A stretch of DNA of 64,000 nt from JBMDXB01 sp048594975 (GTDB lineage Bacteria > Acidobacteriota > Vicinamibacteria > Vicinamibacterales > 2-12-FULL-66-21): contig JBMDXQ010000149.1 of the NCBI GenBank assembly GCA_048594975.1, positions 17,642-81,641 on the forward strand, written 5' to 3'. Made by a program: the position numbers and the translations under genes. Numbering within the stretch: the first letter of the stretch is position 1; each line of letters begins with the position of its first letter. This document shows, piece after piece, positions 38,326 through 46,257 of this stretch. Below the pieces are notes generated by a model. The model did no database searches and was not told the origin of the DNA. It worked only from the letters and a program-made list of their open reading frames with translations.

Positions 38326-38888
38326 TCCCCGTCGAAGCCGAACAGCATGTCGTGGCCGACCAGCCCGAGCTCGTCGCGGTGTTTGAGGAACAGGGCGCGG
38401 TACGAATCGGAGATGTAGTCGGCGGACGATCGCCCGAGCGCGGCGGCCATGGCGGTGATTCCCTGTTCGCCGCCCTCGATTTCGACGAACACGCCGACCG
38501 GGGTCTCGTCGATGGCGACGATGACGTCCTCGTGGGCGAACTCCTCGCGGTACTTCTCGTAGCGGAACCAGACGTGGAGCCCGAGCTCCTCGAAGACCCG
38601 AAGCAGGATCTCGCCGTCACCGACGACCGTCTCGAGCTCCTCGCGCACCTTCATCGCCGAGGGCTGCACCGGGCCCTTGAAGGTAATCCGGCTCTTGCCG
38701 TTCTCTACGCGCACGCGCAGGACGCAGCGCCGCCGCCGGAGATCCTCCGCCTCCGTGTCGAGCAGCGAATCCTCCTGCAGGCGGCGGCCGAGCAGCGGCG
38801 TGGCGCCGGTGGCCAGCACAGCTGCGCGCGCCTCGTCGACCGAGTCGAACCGCAGCTTGATCTCGCGCTCGAGGGTGGTGGTGGTCAT
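38322..38888 (-). CDS. CYTH-domain protein (class IV adenylate cyclase / triphosphatase fold)
   Basis: A 188-residue protein beginning with the CYTH hallmark ExExK (LEREIKLRF). It continues with RVRVENGKSRITFKGP, YEKYREEF and DETPVGVFVEIEG, which line the triphosphate tunnel. Such proteins hydrolyse triphosphates (thiamine-PPP, PPPi) or, more rarely, make cAMP. ATG 38888 has AAGGAG five bases upstream. It is coupled to the nucleotidyltransferase gene by a four-base overlap, which hints at a shared nucleotide-sugar context but does not define the substrate. Confidence 0.85.
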   Translation of the reverse strand: MTTTTLEREIKLRFDSVDEARAAVLATGATPLLGRRLQEDSLLDTEAEDLRRRRCVLRVRVENGKSRITFKGPVQPSAMKVREELETVVGDGEILLRVFEELGLHVWFRYEKYREEFAHEDVIVAIDETPVGVFVEIEGGEQGITAMAAALGRSSADYISDSYRALFLKHRDELGLVGHDMLFGFDGE

Positions 38889-38963
38889 GGCGCTCCTTGG
38901 CGGCGCAGCCGGAAGCGTGGCACAGGCCTCCAACCTCTGCCGTCTCCGCTCGTCGACGCGGGA

Positions 38964-39824
38964 TTATACCGAGATCGGCCGCCGCGCTCCACGCCACAGC
39001 CAGCGGCGTACCGCAATGTACATCGCAAAACACTCGAGCGCGAACACCGGGAATCCGCCGTACCCGAGGACCGGCATCTCGAAGATCCGGACGTGCGACA
39101 GGATGGGGACGTTGTAGATCCATTTCGTGCCCGCCCAGTAGTTCCAGAACTCCCAGATCACGCCACAGACGAGCCCCGCGATGAGCAGGTTGAGCAGCCG
39201 ACCGCGCCGGCCCTCGCGCCAGTCGCCGACGATCGACTCCTCGGCGGCGCGCGCGTTCAGCGGATCCAGCAGGAAGAAGAACCCGAGCCACACCGGCGCG
39301 GCCAGGTACGGCGACGGGAACACGATCGGGACGACGAGCATCACGATCCCGGCCGCGATCGAGATCGCGCCGAAGACGCCAAGGGGGTGCGGGGGATGCG
39401 GATCGGCGCGGGTGCGCGGCGCGCGGCGATCGCGCAGGGCGGAGACCAGCTCGCCGGTCGCGAAGATCGCCGGCCAGATGGTGGCAAAGGACCACGCGTA
39501 GCCGACGTAGCGCAGCGGGCGCCAGTCCGGAAGCCCGACGTAGTACCAGTTCCCGAGACAGCACCTGTTGTACGCCTCGAAGATCACCCAGAGGGGAACC
39601 GACGCGACTGCAATGAAGCAGAGCTCGGCGCGTGAGTTCCGGATGAACGAGTCGCCGCGGCGCCACCACACGACGCCGTCGACGAAGAGGATGTACCCAG
39701 TCCAGGCAATCGGGGTGTGCCAGGAGAAGAACGGCTGCAGGCGTACCAGCATCCCCGCTTCCGACACCGCCATCGCGAGCAGGCCGATCCAGGCATAGGC
39801 CGGCAGGCGGCGCCGAGTCACCAT
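38964..39824 (-). CDS. Multi-spanning membrane protein of unknown function
   Basis: A protein of about 286 residues with around eight hydrophobic segments, for example AWIGLLAMAVSEAGMLV, CFIAVASVPLWVIFEAY, GVFGAISIAAGIVMLVV and LNLLIAGLVCGVIWEFW. Conserved-looking polar/aromatic stretches inside or between helices (WEFWNYWAGTKWIYNVPI, FFFLLDPLNARAAEESI) suggest an enzyme or transporter, but I recognise no family. ATG 39824 is chosen; a GTG at 39881 would add 19 residues. It lies between the methyltransferase and CYTH genes on the same strand. Confidence 0.65.
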   Translation of the reverse strand: MVTRRRLPAYAWIGLLAMAVSEAGMLVRLQPFFSWHTPIAWTGYILFVDGVVWWRRGDSFIRNSRAELCFIAVASVPLWVIFEAYNRCCLGNWYYVGLPDWRPLRYVGYAWSFATIWPAIFATGELVSALRDRRAPRTRADPHPPHPLGVFGAISIAAGIVMLVVPIVFPSPYLAAPVWLGFFFLLDPLNARAAEESIVGDWREGRRGRLLNLLIAGLVCGVIWEFWNYWAGTKWIYNVPILSHVRIFEMPVLGYGGFPVFALECFAMYIAVRRWLWRGARRPISV

Positions 39825-39891
39825 CCGTGCGTACTCAATCGACCCATCCGCAAGCCACAATCCACGACCCACCAACATCACAAGGCGAGGA

Positions 39892-41004
39892 TCAGGTCAG
39901 CCTGCCAGATGATAAACCCCGGAGCGTGACGCCGCGCGGGCCGCGCGCGAAAACCATGACCTTCATCGTGCTGCCCAGGCCTCCCGGCATCAGCAGCGTC
40001 CGGGCTGCGAGCCGGCGCGTCAGTGCCGCCCGTCCCGCGCCGGCCTCCAGCCGGTCGGCGATCCCGAGGTTCAGCAGGAAATAGGTCTGGTCAACGATGC
40101 CCACGGTGTGCAGCCCCGCGGATTCGGCTGCGCGGCGCACCGCGGTGAGGTTCACGTGCGCCGTCAGGTCCTGCTCGCCCGGACGCGCGTACAGGCCGGT
40201 ATCACTCGCGGCATGCGCCCGATAGGCCATGACGGTCCCCCGCGCGTGAGTCGGCGAGAACAGCTCGCTCGCCTCGTGGCCGTAGTCGACGAGCAGCAGG
40301 AACCCGAGCGCCAGCGCTCGCGCGGCCGCCCGCACCCAGCGCTCCGCCTCGAGCCCCGCTTCCGCGCGTGCGCCACTGTCGAGCGTAGCGTTCATTCGGG
40401 AGAGGTAGTCGAGGACCGCCGCGTCCGGCAACCCGATGGTTTCCACGATCGCACCCTCGCGCTCGGCGACGCGCACCTCGCGCAGGCCGCCAGCGGTCAT
40501 CGTCACCACGTGCACCGGCAGCGCGTCGAGCAGTTCGTTGGCCAGCAGTACACCGGTGAAAGGGCCGCGGTCGTCCTGGCTGGTGTCGAGCAGGTGCGCG
40601 TGCGGGCCGAGCACCGTCGGCTGCTGCCCCCGCGCCGCGCCGCTCCGTTCCAGCAGCCGGAGCCTGACGTGCGCGTAGAGCGCCGGGTGGCGCGCCGCCG
40701 CCGCATCGAGGAGGTCGCGAGCGAGCCGGCCATTGCCCGCGCCGGCTTCGACCAGATCGAAGCGCCTCGCGCCGGCGTCGCGAACGATCTGCCACATCTC
40801 ATCGAGCTGCACCGCCAGCAACTCCCCGAAGAGCGGTCCCACGTCGGCGCTCGTGTAGAAATCGCCGCCCCGACCGGAGCGCCGCGCCGCGGTCGCGTAG
40901 TAGCCGTGCTCCGGGTGGTAGAGCGCCAGTTCCATGAACTCCGCGAACGTGAGCGGCCCGCGCTCGCGGATGGTGGAGATCAGAATCGGCAGGAGAGGGG
41001 TCAC
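39892..41004 (-). CDS. SAM-dependent methyltransferase, MidA/NDUFAF7 family
   Basis: A 370-residue protein of the DUF185 family. The N-terminal signature is GPLTFAEFMELALYHPEHGYY, followed by DFYTSADVGPLFGELLA, the SAM site LVEAGAGNGRLARDLL and the later LLLVDYGHEASELF. The mitochondrial relative methylates an arginine of complex I subunit NDUFS2. The bacterial substrate is unknown and is probably also a protein arginine. No NADH dehydrogenase gene is near. Confidence 0.88.
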   Translation of the reverse strand: MTPLLPILISTIRERGPLTFAEFMELALYHPEHGYYATAARRSGRGGDFYTSADVGPLFGELLAVQLDEMWQIVRDAGARRFDLVEAGAGNGRLARDLLDAAAARHPALYAHVRLRLLERSGAARGQQPTVLGPHAHLLDTSQDDRGPFTGVLLANELLDALPVHVVTMTAGGLREVRVAEREGAIVETIGLPDAAVLDYLSRMNATLDSGARAEAGLEAERWVRAAARALALGFLLLVDYGHEASELFSPTHARGTVMAYRAHAASDTGLYARPGEQDLTAHVNLTAVRRAAESAGLHTVGIVDQTYFLLNLGIADRLEAGAGRAALTRRLAARTLLMPGGLGSTMKVMVFARGPRGVTLRGLSSGRLT

Positions 41005-41038
41005 GGGTCGAAGACGCTCGACCGGGATTGCCAGGCCG

Positions 41039-41093
41039 GCGAGCGAAGCGAAGCCCGCACGCGCGAAGCGCGTCCCGCGCCGAAGGCGCGGGA
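41039..41093. repeat. Dispersed 13-mer (copy 2) plus two GAA-loop hairpins
   Basis: The spacer between the HtrA and methyltransferase genes holds the 13-mer GCGAGCGAAGCGA (41039-41051) that also occurs at 10764-10776. Two perfect GAA-loop hairpins follow: ACGCGC/GCGCGT (41059-41073) and TCCCGCGCC/GGCGCGGGA (41073-41093). The arrangement resembles a REP-type cluster. Confidence 0.6.
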
Positions 41094-41158
41094 GAGCGCG
41101 TGGGAGTGGGGCCGCACGCGCACTGAGAAAAGCGGACCGAACGACAGGTACAGGAAAG

Positions 41159-41184
41159 GGGCCAGCGAACGTTCTCGCTGGCCC
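41159..41184 (-). terminator. Stem-loop downstream of the HtrA gene
   Basis: A perfect 10-bp stem (GGGCCAGCGA / TCGCTGGCCC, 6-base loop) lies 45 bases after the protease stop. On the minus strand it is followed by CTTTCCTG, which is only weakly T-rich, so the terminator call is moderate. Confidence 0.45.
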
Positions 41185-41229
41185 TCGGCCTCCCCCGAAA
41201 CCGCGCCCGAACCCAAGAGCGTCGGCTCT

Positions 41230-42765
41230 CTACCGCTTGCGCATCGTCACGAAGAACTGCTGGCCGTCGCGCCACAGCAGCAGGAACACGGGCCGGCCGG
41301 GCGGCGCGGCCTGCAGCATCCGCTGGATCTGCGCCAGGCCGTTCACCGCCTGTCGGTTCACCTCGAGGATCACGTCGTTCGGCTGCACACCGGCGGTGGC
41401 GGCGGGGCTGTCGCGCTCGATGTCGGCGACGATCGCGCCGCCGCGGCCGCGCGGCAGCTCCAGCTGGCGCGCCACGTCCGGCGTGATTGCTTCGAGCGTC
41501 ATGCCGAAGCCGGTCTCGGTCGGCTCGGAGGGCTCGCCGCCGCGCGCCTGCTGGTTCTGCTCCGCATCGAGATCCAGCTCGTCGACGGTGATGTTCAGCG
41601 CCTTGCGCTCGTTGTTGCGGTAGATGGTAATCGGCACCGTCGTGCCCGGCTTGGTGGCGACGACCATCGAGACCAGCGACTCGTTGTTGGTGACCGGGCG
41701 GCCGTTGAACTCGACGATGACGTCGCCGGGCTGCAGGCCGGCCCGGTCCGCCGGGCCCTTCGGGGTCACCGACGAGAGCACGGCGCCGGTGGTATTCGGC
41801 AGCCCGAGCTCCTTCGCTTCGTCCCGGGTCAGCGGGTCGACGCGGACGTTCACGCCGATGACCCCGCGCGTCACCTTGCCGGTGCGCAGCTGCGGCAGCA
41901 GGTCGCGGACGACGTTGATCGGTGTCGCGAAGCCGATCCCGATGTTCGACGAGGCGGCGCGGCTGGTGAAGATCATGGTGTTGATGCCGACCACTTCGCC
42001 GCGGATGTTCAGCAGCGGTCCACCGGAGTTCCCGGGATTGATCGCCGCATCGGTCTGCAGCATGTTGATCGGCCGGCCGTTCATGCCGCCGACGCCGCGC
42101 CCGATGGCGGAGATCACCCCGACCGTCACGGTATGGCCGCCGCCGGCGACGGCGAGGTCGAACGGGTTGCCGATGGCCATCACCCAGTCACCCTGCTGCA
42201 TCTGGTCCGAGTCGCCGAACTTCGCCTCCTGCAACGGGGCGGCGGGCATCTCGGTCAGCTGGATCAGCGCGCTGTCGGTGAGCGCGTCCCGGCCGACCAC
42301 GGTGGCGGCGTAACGCTCGGTGCGCGCCGCCCCGGCCGGCCGCACCCAGATCTTGTCGGCGCCTTCGACGACGTGGTTGTTCGTGAGGATGTACCCGGCT
42401 TTGTCGATGATGAAGCCGGTTCCCGTGCCCTGCACCGGCGGCTGCTCGCGCGGACGGCCGCGCGGCTGCCGCGGATCACCGAAGAAGCGCTGCAGCAGGT
42501 CCTCGCCGTTGTCGGTCATCTCGCGCCGCGCCCGGGCCTCGGTCGAGATGTTCACCACCGTCGGCGTCTGCGCCCGGGCGATAGTGCGGAACGTAGTGGC
42601 GTCGATCGCGCCGCTGATCGGCGCGCCGTTGCTCGCCGGGACATTCACCGTCTGCGCCAGCGACGAGGGGGACAGATCGAGCCGGGAGGCGATGACCATT
42701 CCGACGGCGATCGAGGCGATCGCAATGAGCACCGCGTAGAACAGCGTGGTCTTGCGCGTCGACAT
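41230..42765 (-). CDS. degP: HtrA/Do-family periplasmic serine protease
   Basis: A 511-residue protease/chaperone. An N-terminal hydrophobic segment (LFYAVLIAIASIAVGMVIA) anchors or exports it. The trypsin-like domain has His131 (TNNHVV), Asp164 (ALTDSALIQL) and Ser247 (NPGNSGGPLL). Two PDZ domains follow (about 300-390 and 415-505), each with the GxxPGDVI-like core. It should degrade or refold damaged envelope proteins. The loop between strands carries an Arg/Pro-rich insert (DPRQPRGRPREQPP). DegP, DegQ and other Do-type proteins cannot be separated by sequence alone. GGAGA precedes the ATG. Confidence 0.93.
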   Translation of the reverse strand: MSTRKTTLFYAVLIAIASIAVGMVIASRLDLSPSSLAQTVNVPASNGAPISGAIDATTFRTIARAQTPTVVNISTEARARREMTDNGEDLLQRFFGDPRQPRGRPREQPPVQGTGTGFIIDKAGYILTNNHVVEGADKIWVRPAGAARTERYAATVVGRDALTDSALIQLTEMPAAPLQEAKFGDSDQMQQGDWVMAIGNPFDLAVAGGGHTVTVGVISAIGRGVGGMNGRPINMLQTDAAINPGNSGGPLLNIRGEVVGINTMIFTSRAASSNIGIGFATPINVVRDLLPQLRTGKVTRGVIGVNVRVDPLTRDEAKELGLPNTTGAVLSSVTPKGPADRAGLQPGDVIVEFNGRPVTNNESLVSMVVATKPGTTVPITIYRNNERKALNITVDELDLDAEQNQQARGGEPSEPTETGFGMTLEAITPDVARQLELPRGRGGAIVADIERDSPAATAGVQPNDVILEVNRQAVNGLAQIQRMLQAAPPGRPVFLLLWRDGQQFFVTMRKR

Positions 42766-42798
42766 CTTCTTTCTCTCCGTGTGGTGTGATCCGCCGCC

Positions 42799-43977
42799 TC
42801 ATCCGAGCGCCAGGATCTCGGCCTGCATCGGCCCGGTGACGACCGCGTCCCGCTCCCGGACGAACATGTTGATCTCGGTCCTGACGCCGAATTCGCTCGT
42901 GTACACCCCCGGCTCGATGGTGAATCCCGTTCCGGGGATCAGCCGGCGGTCGTCGTGCGTCTCGTAGTCGTCCATGTGCACGCCGTTGCCGTGCACGTCC
43001 TCGCCCAGGCTGTGCCCCGTCCGGTGGATGAACCGGTCGCCGTAGCCGGCCCGTTCGATCACGCCGCGGGCCGCCCGGTCGACCTCGAACCCGCGCAGGT
43101 CGCGCCGCTCGCGGATCGCCGATTTCACCAGGTCGACGGCGGCGTCGCGGCCGTCGCGGGCCGCCGCAAACGCGCGCGCGTAGGCCTCGGGGACCGTCGG
43201 GCCCGTGTACCCCACCCAGGTGATGTCAGCAAACACTGCGCCGGGGGCGTTCACCTTACCCCAGAGGTCGAGCAGCAGCACCTCGTTGCGCCGGATGGGC
43301 CGATGGACCTCCCGGGAGGGATGGTAGTGCGGGTTCCCGGCGTTCTCCTGGGCGGACACGTTCGGGTCGGCGTCGGTCACGAGCCCCTCTTCCCGGAACC
43401 AGGCCATCATCTGCTGCTGAACTTCGTACTCGGTCAGCGCGCCCCCGGCCACGCGGGCGCGGACCAGCTCGAAGGCGCGGTCCTTGATTCGATACAGGCG
43501 GTCGGCGGCCGCCTGGTGCATCGCAAACACCTCATCCGACCAGACCGCTTCGAATCGCTGCACGAGGTCGCCCGACGAGACCACCTCGGCCCCCGCCTCG
43601 CGTACCGCCTCAACCGTCCCGGCATCCACCCTTGATACATACGGGATGTTGTTGCCGGGGGAGTACTCCATCGCCACGCGGCGCGCTCCGCCCAGCAGCG
43701 CCTTGAGTCCATCGACGAGCTCCTGCCGGCGCGAGTAGGGCTGCTTCTCGCCGGGAAGGCCGTCGAGGTTATGACGCTCGATGGCGTGCACCAATCCCCG
43801 TGGCTCGCCGCTGGCCGGAATCAGGTAGTACCACCGCCGGGTGGCCATGTGTCCGCTCCCCGCCAGGCCGGCAAGGCGCGCCGCGATCGGGTTGGAGCCG
43901 CGGAAGTCGTAGAGCAGCCATGCGTCCAGCCCGTCTTCCTGCAGCGCGCGCTGGACAGCCGGGATCGGCAGGGACAT
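42799..43977 (-). CDS. M24-family Xaa-Pro aminopeptidase/dipeptidase
   Basis: A 392-residue metallopeptidase of the pita-bread fold. The creatinase-like N-terminal domain (ALQEDGLDAWLLYDFRGSNP) is followed by a catalytic domain with metal ligands in LLLDLWGKV, VFADITW, HRTGHSLG and FTIEPGVY. It probably removes residues N-terminal to proline. ATG 43977 is preceded at six bases by TATACT, with no ribosome binding site, so the mRNA may be leaderless. It is 33 bp upstream of the HtrA gene. Confidence 0.88.
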   Translation of the reverse strand: MSLPIPAVQRALQEDGLDAWLLYDFRGSNPIAARLAGLAGSGHMATRRWYYLIPASGEPRGLVHAIERHNLDGLPGEKQPYSRRQELVDGLKALLGGARRVAMEYSPGNNIPYVSRVDAGTVEAVREAGAEVVSSGDLVQRFEAVWSDEVFAMHQAAADRLYRIKDRAFELVRARVAGGALTEYEVQQQMMAWFREEGLVTDADPNVSAQENAGNPHYHPSREVHRPIRRNEVLLLDLWGKVNAPGAVFADITWVGYTGPTVPEAYARAFAAARDGRDAAVDLVKSAIRERRDLRGFEVDRAARGVIERAGYGDRFIHRTGHSLGEDVHGNGVHMDDYETHDDRRLIPGTGFTIEPGVYTSEFGVRTEINMFVRERDAVVTGPMQAEILALG

Positions 43978-43983
43978 CCCAAA

Positions 43984-43989
43984 AGTATA
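43984..43989 (-). promoter_or_regulatory. -10 box of a likely leaderless promoter
   Basis: TATACT on the minus strand (43989-43984) ends six bases before the peptidase ATG, the spacing typical of leaderless promoters. A weak TTGGTG (44010-44005) lies 15 bp upstream. An 8-bp inverted repeat GGGTCTCC/GGAGACCC (43995-44002 and 44033-44040) overlaps the region and could be an operator. Confidence 0.4.
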
Positions 43990-44154
43990 CAGCCGGGTCT
44001 CCCGCACCAACGTGTACGCTTATAGACGGCGAGGAGACCCCCCAGGTTGTCAAGGTGGTGTCAAGGAACGCGGTCCGGCGCGACCAGTGTCCGCGAGCTG
44101 CGACACGACGCGATGTCCGGGGCGACGCACGACCCGGGGCGCGAAGATTGCTAG

Positions 44155-44592
44155 ATGATGCCTCGTGAGGACACGCGACGTGGAGTGGCCGGCCCGATGA
44201 TCGGCGTCCCCCTGGACAGCACCGCGCCCTCGTCCACCGGGCTGCACGCGTCGGTCGCCGCTGCCCTGGCGTACCTGGCCGGCCCTTTCTCCGGGGCACT
44301 GATCCTGCTGGCCGAGCGCACCAACACCTTCGTGCGCTTCCACGCGTGGCAGTCGATTATCGGCCTCGGCGGCCTCGGCGCGATGATCGTGGCACTGCTG
44401 TTCTTCGCCTTCGTAGCGCTGCTCGTCTTCTCGCCGACGCTTTTCACGTGGCTGTATCGGCTGGCCGGCGCGGCGGCGTTAGGCTGGATCGCCGCCTGGG
44501 CAATCTGCCTGGTGAAGGCGTTCAGCGGGTCGGCCTGGCAGCTGCCCTATGCCGGGCAGGCAGCCATGAGGAGAGTGGCAAGGGTGAAGTAG
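44155..44592 (+). CDS. DUF4870/Tic20-like small membrane protein
   Basis: A 145-residue protein with three or four membrane helices. The first includes ALAYLAGPFSGALILLAE, then the conserved NTFVRFHAWQSI, typical of DUF4870-like proteins. The function of this family is unknown. It is divergent from the peptidase gene and ends five bases from the convergent DinB-like gene. ATG 44155 is used; ATG 44197 is an alternative. Confidence 0.75.
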   Translation: MMPREDTRRGVAGPMIGVPLDSTAPSSTGLHASVAAALAYLAGPFSGALILLAERTNTFVRFHAWQSIIGLGGLGAMIVALLFFAFVALLVFSPTLFTWLYRLAGAAALGWIAAWAICLVKAFSGSAWQLPYAGQAAMRRVARVK

Positions 44593-44597
44593 ATGGC

Positions 44598-45122
44598 TTA
44601 CCACCCTTCCCGTTTCCGCAATTCGGTAATGTGCGCCACGTGGTGGCGCCCGTGCCACGCGTAGAGCTGAAGCAAGCGATCGAGCGTCATCGCGCCGCTC
44701 TCCGGGTGCACGAGCGGACGCTCGAAGTCCCCAGCCCTCATCGACTCCAGCAGGACGATCCACCGGCGATGCAAGGCGTCGAGGAGCGCCAGCGAGACGT
44801 CCGGATCGGTGCGCTCCGTGTCTGGCACCCTCGCCCACGCGGCCTCGTCGTACGCCTTGATCGTGGGATTGTCTTCCGTGAGGGCCCACTTGAACCGGAT
44901 GTACGCGTTCAGGTGGCTGTCGGGGACGTGATGCAGGACCTGGCGCACGGTCCATCCGCCCGGCCGGTACGGCGTGTTCAGCTGCCGATCGTCCAGGCCG
45001 GCGACCGCGGCGCGGAGCGCGCCGGACGCATCCGCGATCTCGCGAATACACGCCCGGCGCTTCTCCGGTGTGACGTCAGCGTCGAACCGGAACCTGCCGA
45101 TCGGATACTGCCGGTCCGTCAT
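44598..45122 (-). CDS. YfiT/BstA-like DinB-superfamily protein
   Basis: A 174-residue four-helix-bundle protein of the DinB superfamily, closest in look to Bacillus YfiT. It opens with the YfiT-like YPIGRF. Metal-binding histidines are in QVLHHVPDSHLNAY and YAWHGRHHVAHI. Members are thiol transferases (bacillithiol, mycothiol) or of unknown role; the substrate here is not known. It lies seven bases after the small secreted protein gene on the same strand. Confidence 0.85.
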   Translation of the reverse strand: MTDRQYPIGRFRFDADVTPEKRRACIREIADASGALRAAVAGLDDRQLNTPYRPGGWTVRQVLHHVPDSHLNAYIRFKWALTEDNPTIKAYDEAAWARVPDTERTDPDVSLALLDALHRRWIVLLESMRAGDFERPLVHPESGAMTLDRLLQLYAWHGRHHVAHITELRKREGW

Positions 45123-45129
45123 CGCGCCG

Positions 45130-45582
45130 TCATTCTTTGAACTTCTTGACCACCGTGGCCTTCACCTGGCCATTTGCGTGCGAGAAGAAGTACTGGTTCT
45201 GAAATGCCTCCGGATTATAGGGTGAACGGCACTCGACCTCGACGATCTCCCCGGGATTGATCGGCTTCCGGACCGGGCGGGAATCGCCGGAGACAACGTT
45301 GTTCTTCTTGTCGTACCAGTATTCGTCGACCTTGAGGAGCGCGATCGCTCCCGGCGACGTGTTCTTCACTCTCAGGACGGTGACGACTTCGTTTCCCACT
45401 TTCTTGGTGGCGCCGCGGATAACCTCGACCGTAACGAGACCCTTGATCGGCTTGACCCAGCCGGAGGACGGCAGGGGCTTGGAGGGCGTGGTTGGTGCGG
45501 CTTTCGTAGCCTGGGCGAAGACCAGACTGGAGCAGAACAGAACAGCCAGGAACCCGGCAGCTGCTGCAGACAGGCGGCTCAT
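45130..45582 (-). CDS. Small exported protein of unknown function
   Basis: A 150-residue protein with a signal peptide (about 1-23, ending VFAQ). It is followed by a threonine/proline linker and one beta-rich domain (VTVEVIRGATKKVGNEVVT, LLKVDEYWYDKKNN). The composition resembles FxLYD-type or similar immunoglobulin-like folds used in envelope proteins. I do not recognise a specific family. The frame is open further upstream, but ATG 45582 sets the signal peptide correctly. Confidence 0.65.
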   Translation of the reverse strand: MSRLSAAAAGFLAVLFCSSLVFAQATKAAPTTPSKPLPSSGWVKPIKGLVTVEVIRGATKKVGNEVVTVLRVKNTSPGAIALLKVDEYWYDKKNNVVSGDSRPVRKPINPGEIVEVECRSPYNPEAFQNQYFFSHANGQVKATVVKKFKE

Positions 45583-45647
45583 GCTGACCCCCGTGTTGAA
45601 TGAGAACGGATGGTCCCGATTATAGACCGCCGCCGCGGTCTTGCGGG

Positions 45648-46106
45648 CTACATTTCGCCGTTCCAGTCCTCCGGTTCCGGGGTGGCGGATCGGAAGATCT
45701 CCATGTGCCACTTGCCGCCGCCCCACGGCTCGATCACCTCCGCGGCGACGACGTCGACGAGGATCTCCGCGAAGGTGCGCCCCTCCGGATCGCCCTCGAG
45801 GTGATAGGCGGCCTCGTCCCACCCGAACGACGGATACAGCATCATCGTCAGGAACAGGTCGTAGCCGTCGTCGACGACGATCAGCTGCCCGCACGGGCGT
45901 TTCAGCGTGGAGTGGTAGATGAGGTACTTCTCGGCGCTGTGCGCGCGGATGTAGCGCTTGAGCGCGAACTCGCGCGCGACGATCTCCTCGACGGCGATCT
46001 TCTTGTCCCAGCAGTCACGGCAGTAGCGCTCCTCGCCGCGCGGCTCGGAGATTTCCTTGGCGCCGCAGAGGGCGCAGCGTGACTGGGCGATCGACTTACG
46101 GGACAT
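45648..46106 (-). CDS. Zinc-ribbon-containing protein of unknown function
   Basis: A 152-residue cytoplasmic protein. Four cysteines in two CxxC pairs (RCALCGA and YCRDCWD, residues 11-32) form a probable zinc ribbon. A roughly 120-residue alpha/beta domain follows (KYLIYHSTLKRPCGQLIVVD, then FGWDEAAYHLEGDPEGR) with no known motif. It lies between the small exported protein and the phosphorylase gene on the same strand. Confidence 0.6.
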   Translation of the reverse strand: MSRKSIAQSRCALCGAKEISEPRGEERYCRDCWDKKIAVEEIVAREFALKRYIRAHSAEKYLIYHSTLKRPCGQLIVVDDGYDLFLTMMLYPSFGWDEAAYHLEGDPEGRTFAEILVDVVAAEVIEPWGGGKWHMEIFRSATPEPEDWNGEM

Positions 46107-46168
46107 ACCGCGATTCTAGCCTACACCGGGGCGCTTCGCCCCGCCGGACTCCCCAGCGACGTTGCTCG

Positions 46169-46212
46169 CGCCCTTCGACTCGCTCAGGGCGCCCCGAGCC
46201 TGTCGAGGGGCG
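46169..46212. repeat. REP-like imperfect palindrome
   Basis: Two 21-nt arms (46169-46189, 46192-46212) match at 17 of 21 positions as reverse complements. The core TTCGACTCGCTCAGGG faces GAGCCTGTCGAGGGG. Sequences of this TTCGAC-n-GCTCAGGG type are widespread dispersed repeats in GC-rich bacteria. It sits 46 bp after the phosphorylase stop, where it could stop or stabilise transcripts. Confidence 0.7.
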
Positions 46213-46257
46213 GGGACCCCTCGGCCCCGCGTCCGCTCCGCCGAGGCGCGCCTGCAC

